The translations under genes were made by a program, and so were the position numbers. Positions 23,915-32,472 of a stretch of 38,482 bases of DNA are shown here, in pieces. This DNA is from Candidatus Bathyarchaeota archaeon (GTDB taxonomy: Archaea > Thermoproteota > Bathyarchaeia > Bathyarchaeales > DTEX01), in the NCBI GenBank assembly GCA_003601835.1, contig PIYB01000004.1, positions 1 through 38,482 on the forward strand. The letters run 5' to 3'. Under the pieces are notes generated by a model. That model saw only the letters and a list, made by a program, of their open reading frames with translations. It was not told where the DNA came from and did not search any database. Each line of letters opens with the position of its first letter. Position 1 is the stretch's first letter.

Positions 23915-25165
23915 ATGTCCGCGATAATAGAAGATGTTACAGCCCGCAAAATCCTTAACAGCAGAGGAAACCTAACAATAGAGGTTGACATAACAACAAT
24001 CAACGGGTTCGGAACTGCTTCCGCTCCAAGCGGAGCCAGCACTGGTAAAGCTGAAGCCGTACCGTTTCCCGACGGCGGCGTTGAAGGGGCTGTACGAAAA
24101 GTTGAGGAGCTGATTGCTCCGGAACTGATCGGGCTGTACGCTGACGAACAAAAAGAGATAGACACCTTGCTTCGAGAACTTGACGGAACAGAGAACTTCC
24201 AGAACATCGGAGGGAACACTGCCTACGCCGTTTCACTGGCAGCAGCAGACGCGGCGGCAAGCTCGTATGATCTGCCGTTGTTCCAATATTTAGGCGGAAC
24301 ACTGGCTTGTGAACTTCCGTTTCCTCTGGGCAACGTTGTTGGAGGAGGGAAACACGCCTTAGGAAAGTCCACTGATATCCAAGAGTTTCTTGTTCTCCCT
24401 GTTGGCGCACCGTCCTTCTCAGCTGCAGTGGAAGCCAACGCAATGATACACAGGCGGCTGAAGATCCTTCTAAAAAAGATTGATCCCGGTTTCACGGGTG
24501 GAAAAGGAGATGAAGGCGCTTGGGCGCCGAACGTTTCCAACGATCAAGCTTTAGAAGCTGTATCCACCGCGTGCAAGGAAGTCTCGGACGAGGTTGGTTT
24601 CGAGTGTAGGGCAGGTTTGGACGTAGCAGCATCATCACTGTGGAACCCTGAGAAACAGTGTTATGTTTATACGCGAGATGCCTTAACCCGAGATACAGGC
24701 GAACAGATAGACTACATTCTTGATCTTATCGAGAAATATGACCTTGTTTACGTTGAGGATCCTCTTCACGAGGATGATTTTGAAGGTTTCAAAGAGCTGA
24801 CTCAAAAGTCCCGTGACTGCCTGATCTGCGGTGACGACCTTTTCGTAACGAATGTTAAGCGTTTAAGCCAAGGCATAGAAAAGGGTTCGGGAAACGCCAT
24901 AATAATCAAGATGAACCAGGTTGGAACGTTGACGGAAACCTGGGAAGCTACACGTTTAGCTAAGGAAAACAATTATGTGCCCGTGGTTTCTCATAGATCC
25001 GGAGAGACTGCGGCTGTTCACATAGCTCATTTAGCAGTCGGATTTAAGGCTCCAATCATAAAGACTGGTGTTGTTGGAGGAGAACGTATAGCAAAGCTAA
25101 ATGAGCTCATACGCATCGAGGAAATTTTAGGCGACAAAGCCCAGATGGCAACGCTGAAAATCTGA
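23915..25165 (+). CDS. eno: Enolase
   Basis: Enolase converts 2-phosphoglycerate to phosphoenolpyruvate. The 416-residue protein has the N-terminal ARKILNSRGNLTIEVD, the SGASTG loop, the metal ligands in GLDVAASS, YVEDPLHEDDF and CGDDLFVTN, and the catalytic region IIIKMNQVGTLTETWEA followed by VVSHRSGET. Its ATG is 2 bases after the rpo10 stop, with GATGTGATG as binding site overlapping that gene. Enolase inside a ribosomal/RNA polymerase gene run is a widespread archaeal arrangement. Confidence 0.97.
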   Translation: MSAIIEDVTARKILNSRGNLTIEVDITTINGFGTASAPSGASTGKAEAVPFPDGGVEGAVRKVEELIAPELIGLYADEQKEIDTLLRELDGTENFQNIGGNTAYAVSLAAADAAASSYDLPLFQYLGGTLACELPFPLGNVVGGGKHALGKSTDIQEFLVLPVGAPSFSAAVEANAMIHRRLKILLKKIDPGFTGGKGDEGAWAPNVSNDQALEAVSTACKEVSDEVGFECRAGLDVAASSLWNPEKQCYVYTRDALTRDTGEQIDYILDLIEKYDLVYVEDPLHEDDFEGFKELTQKSRDCLICGDDLFVTNVKRLSQGIEKGSGNAIIIKMNQVGTLTETWEATRLAKENNYVPVVSHRSGETAAVHIAHLAVGFKAPIIKTGVVGGERIAKLNELIRIEEILGDKAQMATLKI

Positions 25166-25177
25166 AGAGGGAAAAAC

Positions 25178-25825
25178 TTGTCGGAAGAAGTCGGTGAAGA
25201 AAGATCCGGTGCTGTGATGGAAGATCTGTTGCTGCCCCAAGATGTGTTGCTTTCGGCAGGAATCCACATCGGCACAAAAATAAAAACCAAAGACATGGAA
25301 TCGTTCATCTACCGTGTCAGAGGCGACGGTTTGTTCGTTTTGGACCTCAAGAAAACAGATGAACGCATAAGGATTGCAGCTAAGTTCCTAGCACGATTTG
25401 AGCCGTCAAAAATAGCGGTTGCCGCAGCCAGGTTATATGCTCGTGAACCAGTAACAAAGTTTTGTGAGGTTGTTGGGGCAACGCCGATAACTGGAAGGTT
25501 CATTCCCGGCATGATTTTGAACCCGCTTTACCCGAACAGAATTGAACCCGACGTGATGGTTGTCTCCGACCCAAGAGCTGATTTTCAAGCCGTAAAAGAA
25601 GCATCCAGCATGGGGATTCCGGTTGTGGCACTTTGCAGCACTGACAACGACTTCAGTAACATTGATCTGGTTATTCCTACAAACAACAAAGGTAGGCGAG
25701 CCTTAGCGATTGTGTACTGGCTTCTAGCGAGACAGGTTCTGCGTGAAAGAGGTGAACTTGCCCCCGACGCTGACTTGCCAGTCTCTATTGAAGACTTCGA
25801 GGTAAAACTGGTCGAGAAAACCTAA
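25178..25825 (+). CDS. rps2: Small ribosomal subunit protein uS2
   Basis: uS2 binds late to the 30S platform side. The 215-residue product has [54 protein letters not shown] and [30 protein letters not shown], all typical of the archaeal/eukaryal family. The TTG start follows GAGGG by 6 bases, 12 bases after the enolase stop. A spacer of 150 bases with a TATA-like box then separates it from the mevalonate kinase gene. Confidence 0.96.
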   Translation: MSEEVGEERSGAVMEDLLLPQDVLLSAGIHIGTKIKTKDMESFIYRVRGDGLFVLDLKKTDERIRIAAKFLARFEPSKIAVAAARLYAREPVTKFCEVVGATPITGRFIPGMILNPLYPNRIEPDVMVVSDPRADFQAVKEASSMGIPVVALCSTDNDFSNIDLVIPTNNKGRRALAIVYWLLARQVLRERGELAPDADLPVSIEDFEVKLVEKT

Positions 25826-25877
25826 CTTTCAGTAGTTTTCCTTTCTTCTCAGCAGCTTCCCGCATCCAGATCAAAGC

Positions 25878-25886
25878 GTTTTATAG
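25878..25886 (+). promoter_or_regulatory. TATA-like promoter of the isoprenoid gene run
   Basis: GTTTTATAG lies about 90 bases before the preferred TTG start of mevalonate kinase and predicts transcription from near 25907. Genes mvk, ipk, fni, the prenyl synthase and gltX are then tightly packed without another clear promoter. Confidence 0.35.
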
Positions 25887-25975
25887 TAAAGATCCAATAG
25901 ATCATCCTGTTGAACTAGAAAGCATTAGTTGCGATGGTTCAATGTTCGGATGGCAAAGTCTTCGGAGGCAGCTGT

Positions 25976-26959
25976 TTGAAAACTCAAGCTAAGGCTTCGG
26001 CGCCAGCCAAGGTCATACTTTTAGGCGAACATTTTGTTGTTCACGGTGCGCCTGCCATAGTCTTAGCTATTGACAAAAGAGCTACAGCCCAAGCGCAACT
26101 CCGAAGGGACAAACAAATATTCATAAGCTCCAAAGCCATCTCTTCTTCAGGCTACTTCTCCAACGGAAAATTTCATGTTCAAGAAGGCGGAAAACAAGCA
26201 AAAACAAAACTTGAACCAATCTACAAACTCGCCAGAAACCTTCTAAACCTCTCAAAAAAGGATGTAGGAATAAACCTGAAAATCGACTCCTCAATTCCAG
26301 TAGCCGCAGGCTTGGGATCCTCAGCCGCCGTTGCAGTGGCTTCAGCTGCTTCGCTGAACCATCTTTTAGATGCTGGTCTAACGAAAGACGATATCTTCAC
26401 CATGGCTTTCGAAGCGGAAAAGATTATCCATGGGAACCCGTCAGGCGTCGATCCTGCGATATCCACGTACGGAGGCGTCATTCTGTACCGCAGAGGTGAG
26501 AAGATCCGGAAACTGGATGTCGCTGTTGATCTGCCCCTCGTGATCGGCGACACAAAAATCGAACGGTCAACCGGCAAGATGATTGCCCATGTAGGCGATT
26601 TGGTCAACCGTTACCCAGTGGTCAGCGACAAGATAATACAGGTGGGTGAAGCAGTTGTTAATCGAAGCATCCAAGCATTAGAACATTCAGACTTGGAAAC
26701 CTTAGGCGAGATGATGAACCTGAACCATGCGCTTCTTTGTGCGATAGGGGTTTCAAACGAACATCTTGACAGGCTTGTATATGCCGCGAGAAAAGCGGGA
26801 GCACTGGGCGCGAAGCTGACTGGGGCTGGAGGAGGCGGCTGCATGGTTGCGTTGGCTTACCCTGAGAATCTTGACGCCGTAGCAGAGGCCATAAACCAGT
26901 CAGGCGGCGAAGCTTTCATCACAGAAAAAACCGTGGAGGGCGTAAGAGTTGAATCTTAG
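25976..26959 (+). CDS. mvk: Mevalonate kinase
   Basis: This GHMP-superfamily kinase phosphorylates mevalonate for archaeal lipid synthesis. N-terminal ASAPAKVILLGEHFVVHGAPA, the Gly-rich ATP loop PVAAGLGSSAAVAVA and the C-terminal GAKLTGAGGGGCMVAL are the three GHMP motifs. I place the start at TTG 25976 (327 residues): GGAGG ends exactly 7 bases before it and homology begins there, whereas the ATG at 25934 has no binding site and adds 14 unrelated residues. It begins the mvk-ipk-fni-prenyl synthase run and overlaps ipk. Confidence 0.94.
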   Translation: MKTQAKASAPAKVILLGEHFVVHGAPAIVLAIDKRATAQAQLRRDKQIFISSKAISSSGYFSNGKFHVQEGGKQAKTKLEPIYKLARNLLNLSKKDVGINLKIDSSIPVAAGLGSSAAVAVASAASLNHLLDAGLTKDDIFTMAFEAEKIIHGNPSGVDPAISTYGGVILYRRGEKIRKLDVAVDLPLVIGDTKIERSTGKMIAHVGDLVNRYPVVSDKIIQVGEAVVNRSIQALEHSDLETLGEMMNLNHALLCAIGVSNEHLDRLVYAARKAGALGAKLTGAGGGGCMVALAYPENLDAVAEAINQSGGEAFITEKTVEGVRVES

Positions 26960-27743
26960 ACCCGTAGTGCTGAAACTTGGAGGTTCAGTTATTACGGAGA
27001 AAGCTAAACCTTTAACCCCAAACCTCAAAGCCGTTAAGCGATTAGCAGAAGAGATCTCTGACGCTAAGGTTACGCCTTTGATTGTTGTACACGGTGGGGG
27101 AAGCTTTGGGCACCCCGTTGCAAGCATGTACAAGATTGCCAAAGGCTTCACAAACAAAGGTCAGCTCGTTGGGTTCTCAAAAACCCATGAAGCAATGGTC
27201 TCCTTGAACAAAATTGTTGTCCAAAGCCTGCTTGACAAAGGGTTACCGGCGTTCGGGATGCCGCCTTCATCCTTCGTCATAACTAAAAAAGGCAGAATAC
27301 ATTTTTTTCAAGAAGAAACTTTAAAGCAGGCTGTTGAAACAGGTTTGATTCCGGTTCTCTACGGTGACGCTGTGTTGGATGTTGACACCGGTTTCGCCAT
27401 CCTTTCAGGGGATCAGATATCTGCCTTCTTGGCTGTTAGAATGAAGGCTGAAAGATTAGTGATGGGGGTCGATGTGGACGGAGTGTACACGGCTGACCCT
27501 AAAACGGATCCGTCTGCCCGTCTGAAACGTCACTTGACGCTGGCTGAGCTGCGTAAGATGAAAGGACAGGTTGGCGGCGCAACTGTTACTGACGTGACAG
27601 GCGGCATGTTGGGAAAAATGTCGGAGTTGATAACCCCGGTTGCACAAGGTGTTAACGCATTAATTGTGAACGCTTTGAAGCCGGGCAACATCTGTAAAGC
27701 TCTTAGAGGAGAAGAGGTAATTGGGACAAGAATCGAACGTTAA
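26949..27743 (+). CDS. ipk: Isopentenyl phosphate kinase
   Basis: IPK makes isopentenyl diphosphate in the modified archaeal mevalonate pathway. The amino-acid-kinase fold is shown by VLKLGGSVITEK, VVHGGGSFGHPVA (with the substrate His) and the C-terminal VDGVYTADPKTDP and DVTGGMLGKM. The 264-residue length is normal. The TTG start lies 9 bases after GGAGG inside the end of mvk; its own end overlaps fni by 23 bases. Its presence implies an archaeal mevalonate route with decarboxylation before the second phosphorylation; no decarboxylase gene is visible here. Confidence 0.95.
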   Translation: MNLRPVVLKLGGSVITEKAKPLTPNLKAVKRLAEEISDAKVTPLIVVHGGGSFGHPVASMYKIAKGFTNKGQLVGFSKTHEAMVSLNKIVVQSLLDKGLPAFGMPPSSFVITKKGRIHFFQEETLKQAVETGLIPVLYGDAVLDVDTGFAILSGDQISAFLAVRMKAERLVMGVDVDGVYTADPKTDPSARLKRHLTLAELRKMKGQVGGATVTDVTGGMLGKMSELITPVAQGVNALIVNALKPGNICKALRGEEVIGTRIER

Positions 27744-28848
27744 CAACGAAACAGACCAGATTGAAGAAAGAAAAACTGAACACATACGTGTCTGTCTTGA
27801 AGAAGATGTTGGAGCTAAGAATATAACAACAGGGTTCGAGGACGTCCACCTCATCCACCGAGCCCTTCCCGAGATCAATAGAGACGATATAAACCTTTCA
27901 ACCGAAGTCTTCGGACACAAATTCTCCGCTCCCGTGATTGTGACTGGCATCACAGGTGGAACGAAACAAGCATCCAAGATTAACGCCGCAATCGCCCAAG
28001 CCGTCGAAGAACTGGGGTTAGGTATGGGCGTCGGCAGCCAACGAGCAGCCCTTCAAAACCCTGAACTGGAGTGCACATACTCCGTTGTCAGAAAGATGGC
28101 TCCAACCGCTTTTCTAGTTGCAAACATAGGAGCTCCACAGATTGTGCGAGAATACAGCTTGGAACAGGTGAGAAGAGCAGTGGACATGATAGAAGCTGAT
28201 GCGTTAGCAATTCATCTTAACCCTCTTCAAGAAGCTGTGCAGCCGGAAGGTGAAACCGGTTACGCGGGGATTCTCCGCAGAATAAGTGAACTAACCGACG
28301 GGTTGGATGTTCCCGTCATTGTTAAGGAGACTGGTGCAGGCATCTCAGCTGAGGACGCTAAGAGGCTTGAGGCGGCTGGAGTTGCGGGAATCGATGTTGC
28401 AGGAGCCGGGGGAACAAGCTGGGCAGCCGTTGAATATTTTAGAGCCAAACTGCGTAGCGACGGTTTCGGTCAGGAGCTTGGCAAACACCTGTGGGATTGG
28501 GGTATACCCACGGTTGTCACACTTGTGGAAGTGGTGCAGTCGGTCAGCATACCGGTTATAGCGTCCGGCGGCATACGTTCCGGCAGCGATGTTGCGAAGG
28601 CTTTGGCGCTAGGAGCAAAACTGGGAGGATTAGCGCTTCCGCTTCTAAGCCCAGCCCTACAGAGCAGCGGGGAGGTGAAGAAAGCTCTTAGCTCTCTGAT
28701 CCGTGAACTTAAGACGGTTATGTTTCTTGTTGGAGCCCGTTCGACGGAAAGGTTAAATTCTGTCCCTGTGGTAGTAACGGGAAAAACCGCTGAATGGCTT
28801 CTGAGCAGAGGTTTCAGCTTGGACCGTTATGCCCAGCGTGGAGGATAA
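27721..28848 (+). CDS. fni: Type 2 isopentenyl-diphosphate isomerase (FMN-dependent)
   Basis: Fni interconverts isopentenyl and dimethylallyl diphosphate using reduced FMN. The TIM-barrel motifs are VTGITGGTKQASKIN, GMGVGSQRAAL, HLNPLQEAVQPEG, VIVKETGAGIS, GIDVAGAGGTSWAAVE and the phosphate-binding VIASGGIRSGSDVAKALALGA. The 375-residue length is slightly above the family norm, mainly at the N-terminus. The TTG start follows AGGAG by 9 bases and lies within ipk. The prenyl synthase gene begins 9 bases after its stop. Confidence 0.96.
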   Translation: MGQESNVNNETDQIEERKTEHIRVCLEEDVGAKNITTGFEDVHLIHRALPEINRDDINLSTEVFGHKFSAPVIVTGITGGTKQASKINAAIAQAVEELGLGMGVGSQRAALQNPELECTYSVVRKMAPTAFLVANIGAPQIVREYSLEQVRRAVDMIEADALAIHLNPLQEAVQPEGETGYAGILRRISELTDGLDVPVIVKETGAGISAEDAKRLEAAGVAGIDVAGAGGTSWAAVEYFRAKLRSDGFGQELGKHLWDWGIPTVVTLVEVVQSVSIPVIASGGIRSGSDVAKALALGAKLGGLALPLLSPALQSSGEVKKALSSLIRELKTVMFLVGARSTERLNSVPVVVTGKTAEWLLSRGFSLDRYAQRGG

Positions 28849-28857
28849 GAAGCAGAG

Positions 28858-29940
28858 ATGAGTGTTGAGGACAAGATTGAAGAGATTCTAAGAACGAAAG
28901 CAGAACAGGTTAACAAACACATAGAGAAGTATGTTCCAAGAGAATTCAAAAAGGACTCGTTGCTTTTCAAAATAAGCCCGCCCAGATACACGTTAGATCT
29001 GAAAGCCTTGAACAGAACGGTGGCGGAGCCGTTCTGGGAGTTTCTTGACCGCGGTGGGAAACGTTGGAGACCCGCGCTTTTTCTCTTAGTTTGCGAGGCT
29101 TTAGGAAGCGATCCTGACGAGTTTCTTGACTACGCAGTGATCCCCGAAATCATACATAACGGAACCTTGATAGCTGACGATGCTGAAGATTCATCTAAGC
29201 TTAGACGTGGAAAACCCTGTACATATGAGCTGTTCGGTCTCGACGTTGCGATGAATCTTTCCAGCACGCTGTATTTCCTGCCGATGCTTGTGGTGATTGA
29301 AAACTCAAAGAAGCTCCTACCTGAAAAAGCGAACAAGCTTTACGAAATTTTCGTGCAAGAAATGGTGAACGTCGGCCTCGGGCAAGCTATTGACATAGCG
29401 TGGCACAAAGGAACAGTACCCCCCACCGAAGTGTCTGAGGAACAGTACCTCCAAATGTGCGCATATAAAACGGGGACCTTGGCAAGAATGGCGGCGAAGA
29501 TGGCTGCAGTCCTAGCAGGTGCAGAAGAGGACACAGTGGAGAAAATAGGCAGATTCGCAGAATCCGTCGGCGTCGCCTTTCAAATTCAAGACGATATATT
29601 GGACCTTGTTGGCGAAGAGTTCGCCAAAGGTAAGGGCGGACGGGGAATGGACATCACTGAAGGTAAGCTTACGCTGATGGTTATTCACGCCCTTCGGAAG
29701 GCAACTCCGCAGGACAAAGAAGAACTTACGAAAATTTTGAGCAAGCACACAGATGACAAGGCGTTGAGGATGAAGGCGATTCACATAATTAACAAGTATG
29801 GCTCAATAGAGTATGCGAAGAATCTGGCTGCAACGATGGTGCGGCAGAGCTGGGAACAAGTGGATAATCTCCTGCCTCCATCTGAGGCTAAGGGAACATT
29901 AAGGCTGTTAGCTAACTATCTTATTGAAAGAAAGCTTTGA
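28858..29940 (+). CDS. idsA: Polyprenyl diphosphate synthase (farnesyl/geranylgeranyl type)
   Basis: This all-helical trans-prenyltransferase elongates dimethylallyl diphosphate, probably to the geranylgeranyl chain of archaeal lipids. GGKRWRP (residues 66-72) binds substrate. The first Asp-rich motif is DDAED (107-111), one residue pattern off the usual DDxxD, and the second is DDILD (245-249). The 360-residue length is normal for archaeal members. Product length cannot be told from the sequence alone. It overlaps the gltX start by four bases (TTGA). Confidence 0.92.
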   Translation: MSVEDKIEEILRTKAEQVNKHIEKYVPREFKKDSLLFKISPPRYTLDLKALNRTVAEPFWEFLDRGGKRWRPALFLLVCEALGSDPDEFLDYAVIPEIIHNGTLIADDAEDSSKLRRGKPCTYELFGLDVAMNLSSTLYFLPMLVVIENSKKLLPEKANKLYEIFVQEMVNVGLGQAIDIAWHKGTVPPTEVSEEQYLQMCAYKTGTLARMAAKMAAVLAGAEEDTVEKIGRFAESVGVAFQIQDDILDLVGEEFAKGKGGRGMDITEGKLTLMVIHALRKATPQDKEELTKILSKHTDDKALRMKAIHIINKYGSIEYAKNLAATMVRQSWEQVDNLLPPSEAKGTLRLLANYLIERKL

Positions 29941-31739
29941 AAGCTACGTTCAACCCAAAGAAAATAATAACGGTGTCTCGTTTGGCGCGTTCTGACGAAT
30001 CTGCAGAAATAAGGGAAACCATTCGAAGAATAGCCTTAGGAAACGCCATCGCTCACGAAGGAAAGGCACAGATAAACCCTGTTCTAGGGAAGCTACTAGG
30101 CGAAAAACCGCAGCTGAGGAAGAAAGTAAACGAGATCGCCTCCTTAGTCAAGACTGTTGTCCAACAAGTTAACAGTCTTCCATTAGAAGAGCAAATGGAG
30201 CTTGTTAGAAAACAATGGCCTGAAATGCTTGAACAGGAAAAAGCAAAGGTGAAGGAAAAGAAAGGGCTGCCTCCTCTGCCAAACGTTGAGAAATACGACC
30301 GAATAGTCACACGGTTTGCGCCTAACCCGGACGCCGTTCTTCACTTGGGATCCGCGCGCGCCGTCATCCTTAGCCACGAATACGCAAGAATGTACGACGG
30401 CACCTTCGTTCTCAGGTTTGAGGACACAGATCCGAGGCTGAAAAAATCCGCTCTTGAATTCTATGTTCTGATAAAAGAGGATCTCAGATGGCTTGGATGC
30501 GAATGGGATGTTGAGTATATTCAAAGCGACCGTGTCGAGATCTACTACGAGATCGCTGAGAAGCTTCTGAGAAACGGGAACGCCTACGTGTGCACCTGTA
30601 AACGGGAAGCCTTCCGAAAGAAGATAACGAATAAAGAGCCTTGTCCCTGTCGAAGCCTCAAACCTGAAGAGAATATGAAACGCTGGGAGGCAATGCTTAA
30701 CGGCGAGTTTGATGAAGGCGAGGCTGTTGTACGGATAAAAACGGATTTGAATCATCCTAATCCAGCTATTCGAGACTGGCCTGCTTTTAGGATAATAGAC
30801 CCTGAGAAATATCCGCATCCCCGGGTTGGCAAACGTTACCGTGTTTGGCCGTTGTTTGCTTTTGCTAACGGGGTTGATGATCATCTTAATGGGGTGACGC
30901 ACGTCATTCGAGGAAAGGAACATCTAACCAACCAGAGGAGGCAAGAGTTTCTTTATGCGTATCTAGGTTGGAAGTATCCTGAAGCCATTCATTATGGTAG
31001 GCTTAAGATTTCAGGGGCAACGTTAAGCAAATCGGAGATTGTTCGCGGCATTCAGGATGGAACATACAGTGGCTGGGACGACCCGAGGCTTGCAACGTTC
31101 AGAGCGTTAGCCCGAAGAGGCATACAACCCCAAGCTATAAGGCAGCTCATTCTTGATGTGGGTCCTAATCCTGTTGACGTAACCCTAAGCTGGAGAAACC
31201 TTTATTCGTACAACCGGAAACTGGTGGACCCCGTGGCTGACCGTTTCTTTTTCGTTGCCGAACCATTGAAGCTTGTTGTGGAAGGGGTCGAGAAAGATTT
31301 CGTGGCTCACGTTCCATTCCACCCAGATCATTCTGAACGAGGACACCGCATACTTGAAGTCAAACCCCGACAAAACAAAGCTCACTTTTTCGTTTCAGGA
31401 AGAGATTCAGCCTTGTTCAAGGAAGGCTCTTTCATACGGCTTATGGAACTCTTCAACATTCAGGTCAAGGAAGTGAAAGATGCAGAGGTCATCGCAGTTT
31501 TCCACAGTGAATCCTACGAAAAAGCTCAACGTGGCGGTTTCCCTTTGATCCATTGGTTGCCGAGCGATGCAGAAACTCCATGTCACGTGGTGATGCCGGA
31601 CGCTTCTGTGATAAAAGGATTTGCAGAATGGACGCTTAGGAAGGCTTCTGTGGGACAGATTGTTCAGTTTGAAAGATTTGGGTTCGTTCGGATCGACGAG
31701 CTCGACGACGCAATCACAGCGTTTTTTGCGCATAGATAG
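29937..31739 (+). CDS. gltX: Glutamyl-tRNA synthetase (archaeal type)
   Basis: This class I enzyme charges tRNA-Glu and, in many archaea, tRNA-Gln for later amidation. The motif region is TRFAPNPDAVLHLGSARAVI, where HIGH reads HLGS; the variant last residue seems tolerated in TACK archaea as far as I recall. FVLRFEDTDPRLK follows, and KMSKS is represented by ATLSKSEIVRG. The 600-residue length includes an N-terminal helical extension of about 115 residues and an anticodon-binding beta-barrel domain. The TTG start overlaps the prenyl synthase stop. It ends the long plus-strand run. Confidence 0.95.
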   Translation: MKATFNPKKIITVSRLARSDESAEIRETIRRIALGNAIAHEGKAQINPVLGKLLGEKPQLRKKVNEIASLVKTVVQQVNSLPLEEQMELVRKQWPEMLEQEKAKVKEKKGLPPLPNVEKYDRIVTRFAPNPDAVLHLGSARAVILSHEYARMYDGTFVLRFEDTDPRLKKSALEFYVLIKEDLRWLGCEWDVEYIQSDRVEIYYEIAEKLLRNGNAYVCTCKREAFRKKITNKEPCPCRSLKPEENMKRWEAMLNGEFDEGEAVVRIKTDLNHPNPAIRDWPAFRIIDPEKYPHPRVGKRYRVWPLFAFANGVDDHLNGVTHVIRGKEHLTNQRRQEFLYAYLGWKYPEAIHYGRLKISGATLSKSEIVRGIQDGTYSGWDDPRLATFRALARRGIQPQAIRQLILDVGPNPVDVTLSWRNLYSYNRKLVDPVADRFFFVAEPLKLVVEGVEKDFVAHVPFHPDHSERGHRILEVKPRQNKAHFFVSGRDSALFKEGSFIRLMELFNIQVKEVKDAEVIAVFHSESYEKAQRGGFPLIHWLPSDAETPCHVVMPDASVIKGFAEWTLRKASVGQIVQFERFGFVRIDELDDAITAFFAHR

Positions 31740-31744
31740 ATAAA

Positions 31745-31752
31745 GTTTATAT
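31745..31752 (+). promoter_or_regulatory. TATA box of the NifU-like gene
   Basis: GTTTATAT lies about 45 bases before the start region and just after the gltX stop; it predicts a leader of about 20 bases that includes AGGAG at 31781-31785. Confidence 0.5.
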
Positions 31753-31792
31753 TGAAGCCGAATATTGATAACACGGTTATAGGAGTAACCGC

Positions 31793-32017
31793 ACGTTGAA
31801 AGAAGAAGTTGAGAAAGCCATCAAAGAGATTCAACCTAACCTAAGAGCAGACGGCGGAGACATAGAACTTGTCGACGTCGATGAGGAAGGAACAGTGAAA
31901 GTAAGGCTGAAAGGCGCCTGTCTCGGCTGCCCTATGTCCCAAATAACCCTCAAATGGGGCGTAGAAAGATACCTAAAAAGCAAAATCCCCCAAGTGAAAC
32001 GCGTAGTAACCGTTTAA
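31793..32017 (+). CDS. NifU-like C-terminal domain protein (Nfu-type Fe-S scaffold)
   Basis: This small protein of about 74 residues is a stand-alone Nfu domain, which carries an Fe-S cluster between two monomers through CxxC. The sequence shows NLRADGGDIELVDVDEEGTVKVRLKG, then ACLGCPMSQITLKWGVERYL, with CLGC as ligands. The start is ambiguous: ACG at 31793 lies exactly 7 bases after AGGAG, and TTG at 31796 follows directly in frame at 10 bases. I give the longer form because of the spacing rule seen at other genes; the TTG start is nearly as likely. Two-cluster Rpo3 and other Fe-S proteins are possible clients. Confidence 0.85.
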   Translation, partial: TLKEEVEKAIKEIQPNLRADGGDIELVDVDEEGTVKVRLKGACLGCPMSQITLKWGVERYLKSKIPQVKRVVTV

Positions 32018-32179
32018 TCTTCCAACCCATCCATTAACCTTCCCCTCTTTTATGCGGCATAAGCTGAAACATGCATCATCTGCATTCTCTTTTTTCGGTT
32101 CTCATTCATTTCTGAAGCTTAGCGAATATAATCCACAGTTCCCGAATTCATGAAAGAACAAGGATGCTCCATTCTGAAA

Positions 32180-32190
32180 CAAATAAATAT
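32180..32190 (+). promoter_or_regulatory. TATA box of the C/D box sRNA
   Basis: CAAATAAATAT predicts a start site near 32212-32216, just before the terminal stem of the sRNA candidate at 32222. Confidence 0.4.
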
Positions 32191-32221
32191 GGTCTAGCGG
32201 AAGAGCTATGTGGGGCAGCTT

Positions 32222-32301
32222 GGATCTCAAAACATATGATGAGATTTCAAGTTCGTATCAGGATCAGATGACGAATATCTAATCCGCTGAAAAAGAGATC
32301 C
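32222..32301 (+). ncRNA. Probable C/D box sRNA guiding 2'-O-methylation of the 16S rRNA 790 loop
   Basis: Box C ATGATGA is at 32236-32242, a C'-like TGACGA at 32269-32274 and box D CTGA at 32287-32290. The 12-base spacer between C' and D, the standard archaeal spacer length, contains TATCTAATCC (32276-32285), perfectly complementary to GGATTAGATA of the universally conserved 16S 790 loop. By the D+5 rule the base paired with A32282 would be modified, U788 in E. coli numbering. A perfect 7-bp terminal stem, GGATCTC (32222-32228) with GAGATCC (32295-32301), closes the element. D' is degenerate (CAGG near 32259) and the first guide has no target I recognise. It lies upstream of L7Ae, whose product binds such RNAs. 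Confidence 0.65.
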
Positions 32302-32322
32302 ATCGCTGTCCCAAATCCGTGA

Positions 32323-32337
32323 TCCTCTCTTAGAGGA
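32323..32337 (+). other. Perfect 6-bp hairpin between the sRNA and L7Ae
   Basis: TCCTCT-CTT-AGAGGA folds into a stem with a three-base loop about 20 bases after the sRNA. It may mark the 3' end or processing of the sRNA transcript; there is no U tract. Nothing else is recognised between it and the L7Ae promoter. Confidence 0.3.
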
Positions 32338-32395
32338 GAACAAATGCTCAGAAGAACACAAACAAAAACGGTTTTAGAGGGGAGAGAAACCGCAA

Positions 32396-32402
32396 CATAT
32401 AT
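32396..32402 (+). promoter_or_regulatory. TATA box of L7Ae-eS28-eL24
   Basis: ATATATA lies about 70-77 bases before the L7Ae ATG and predicts a start near 32425, giving a leader of about 48 bases. Confidence 0.5.
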
Positions 32403-32436
32403 AGGGAGATTTTCACAGTTAGGGTTAAAACGTGAA

Positions 32437-32455
32437 CTGAGACGAGTGTTGATGA
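32437..32455 (+). promoter_or_regulatory. Kink-turn-like motif in the L7Ae leader
   Basis: CTGA (32437-32440) and TGATGA (32450-32455) are separated by nine bases, the arrangement of a D'/C' k-loop. It lies in the predicted 5' leader, just before the GGTGAT binding site (32462-32467). Archaeal L7Ae is known in Sulfolobus to repress its own mRNA through a leader k-turn, so this is a candidate autoregulatory site. Flanking pairing is weak, so the structure is uncertain. Confidence 0.4.
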
Positions 32456-32472
32456 AGTTTCGGTGATATGAA

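Noticed and set aside
31021-31050. Degenerate KMSKS (LSKSE) and HLGS motifs in gltX as signs of inactivation
   Set aside because: The rest of the catalytic domain is intact and such variants occur in archaeal GluRS, so the gene is treated as functional.
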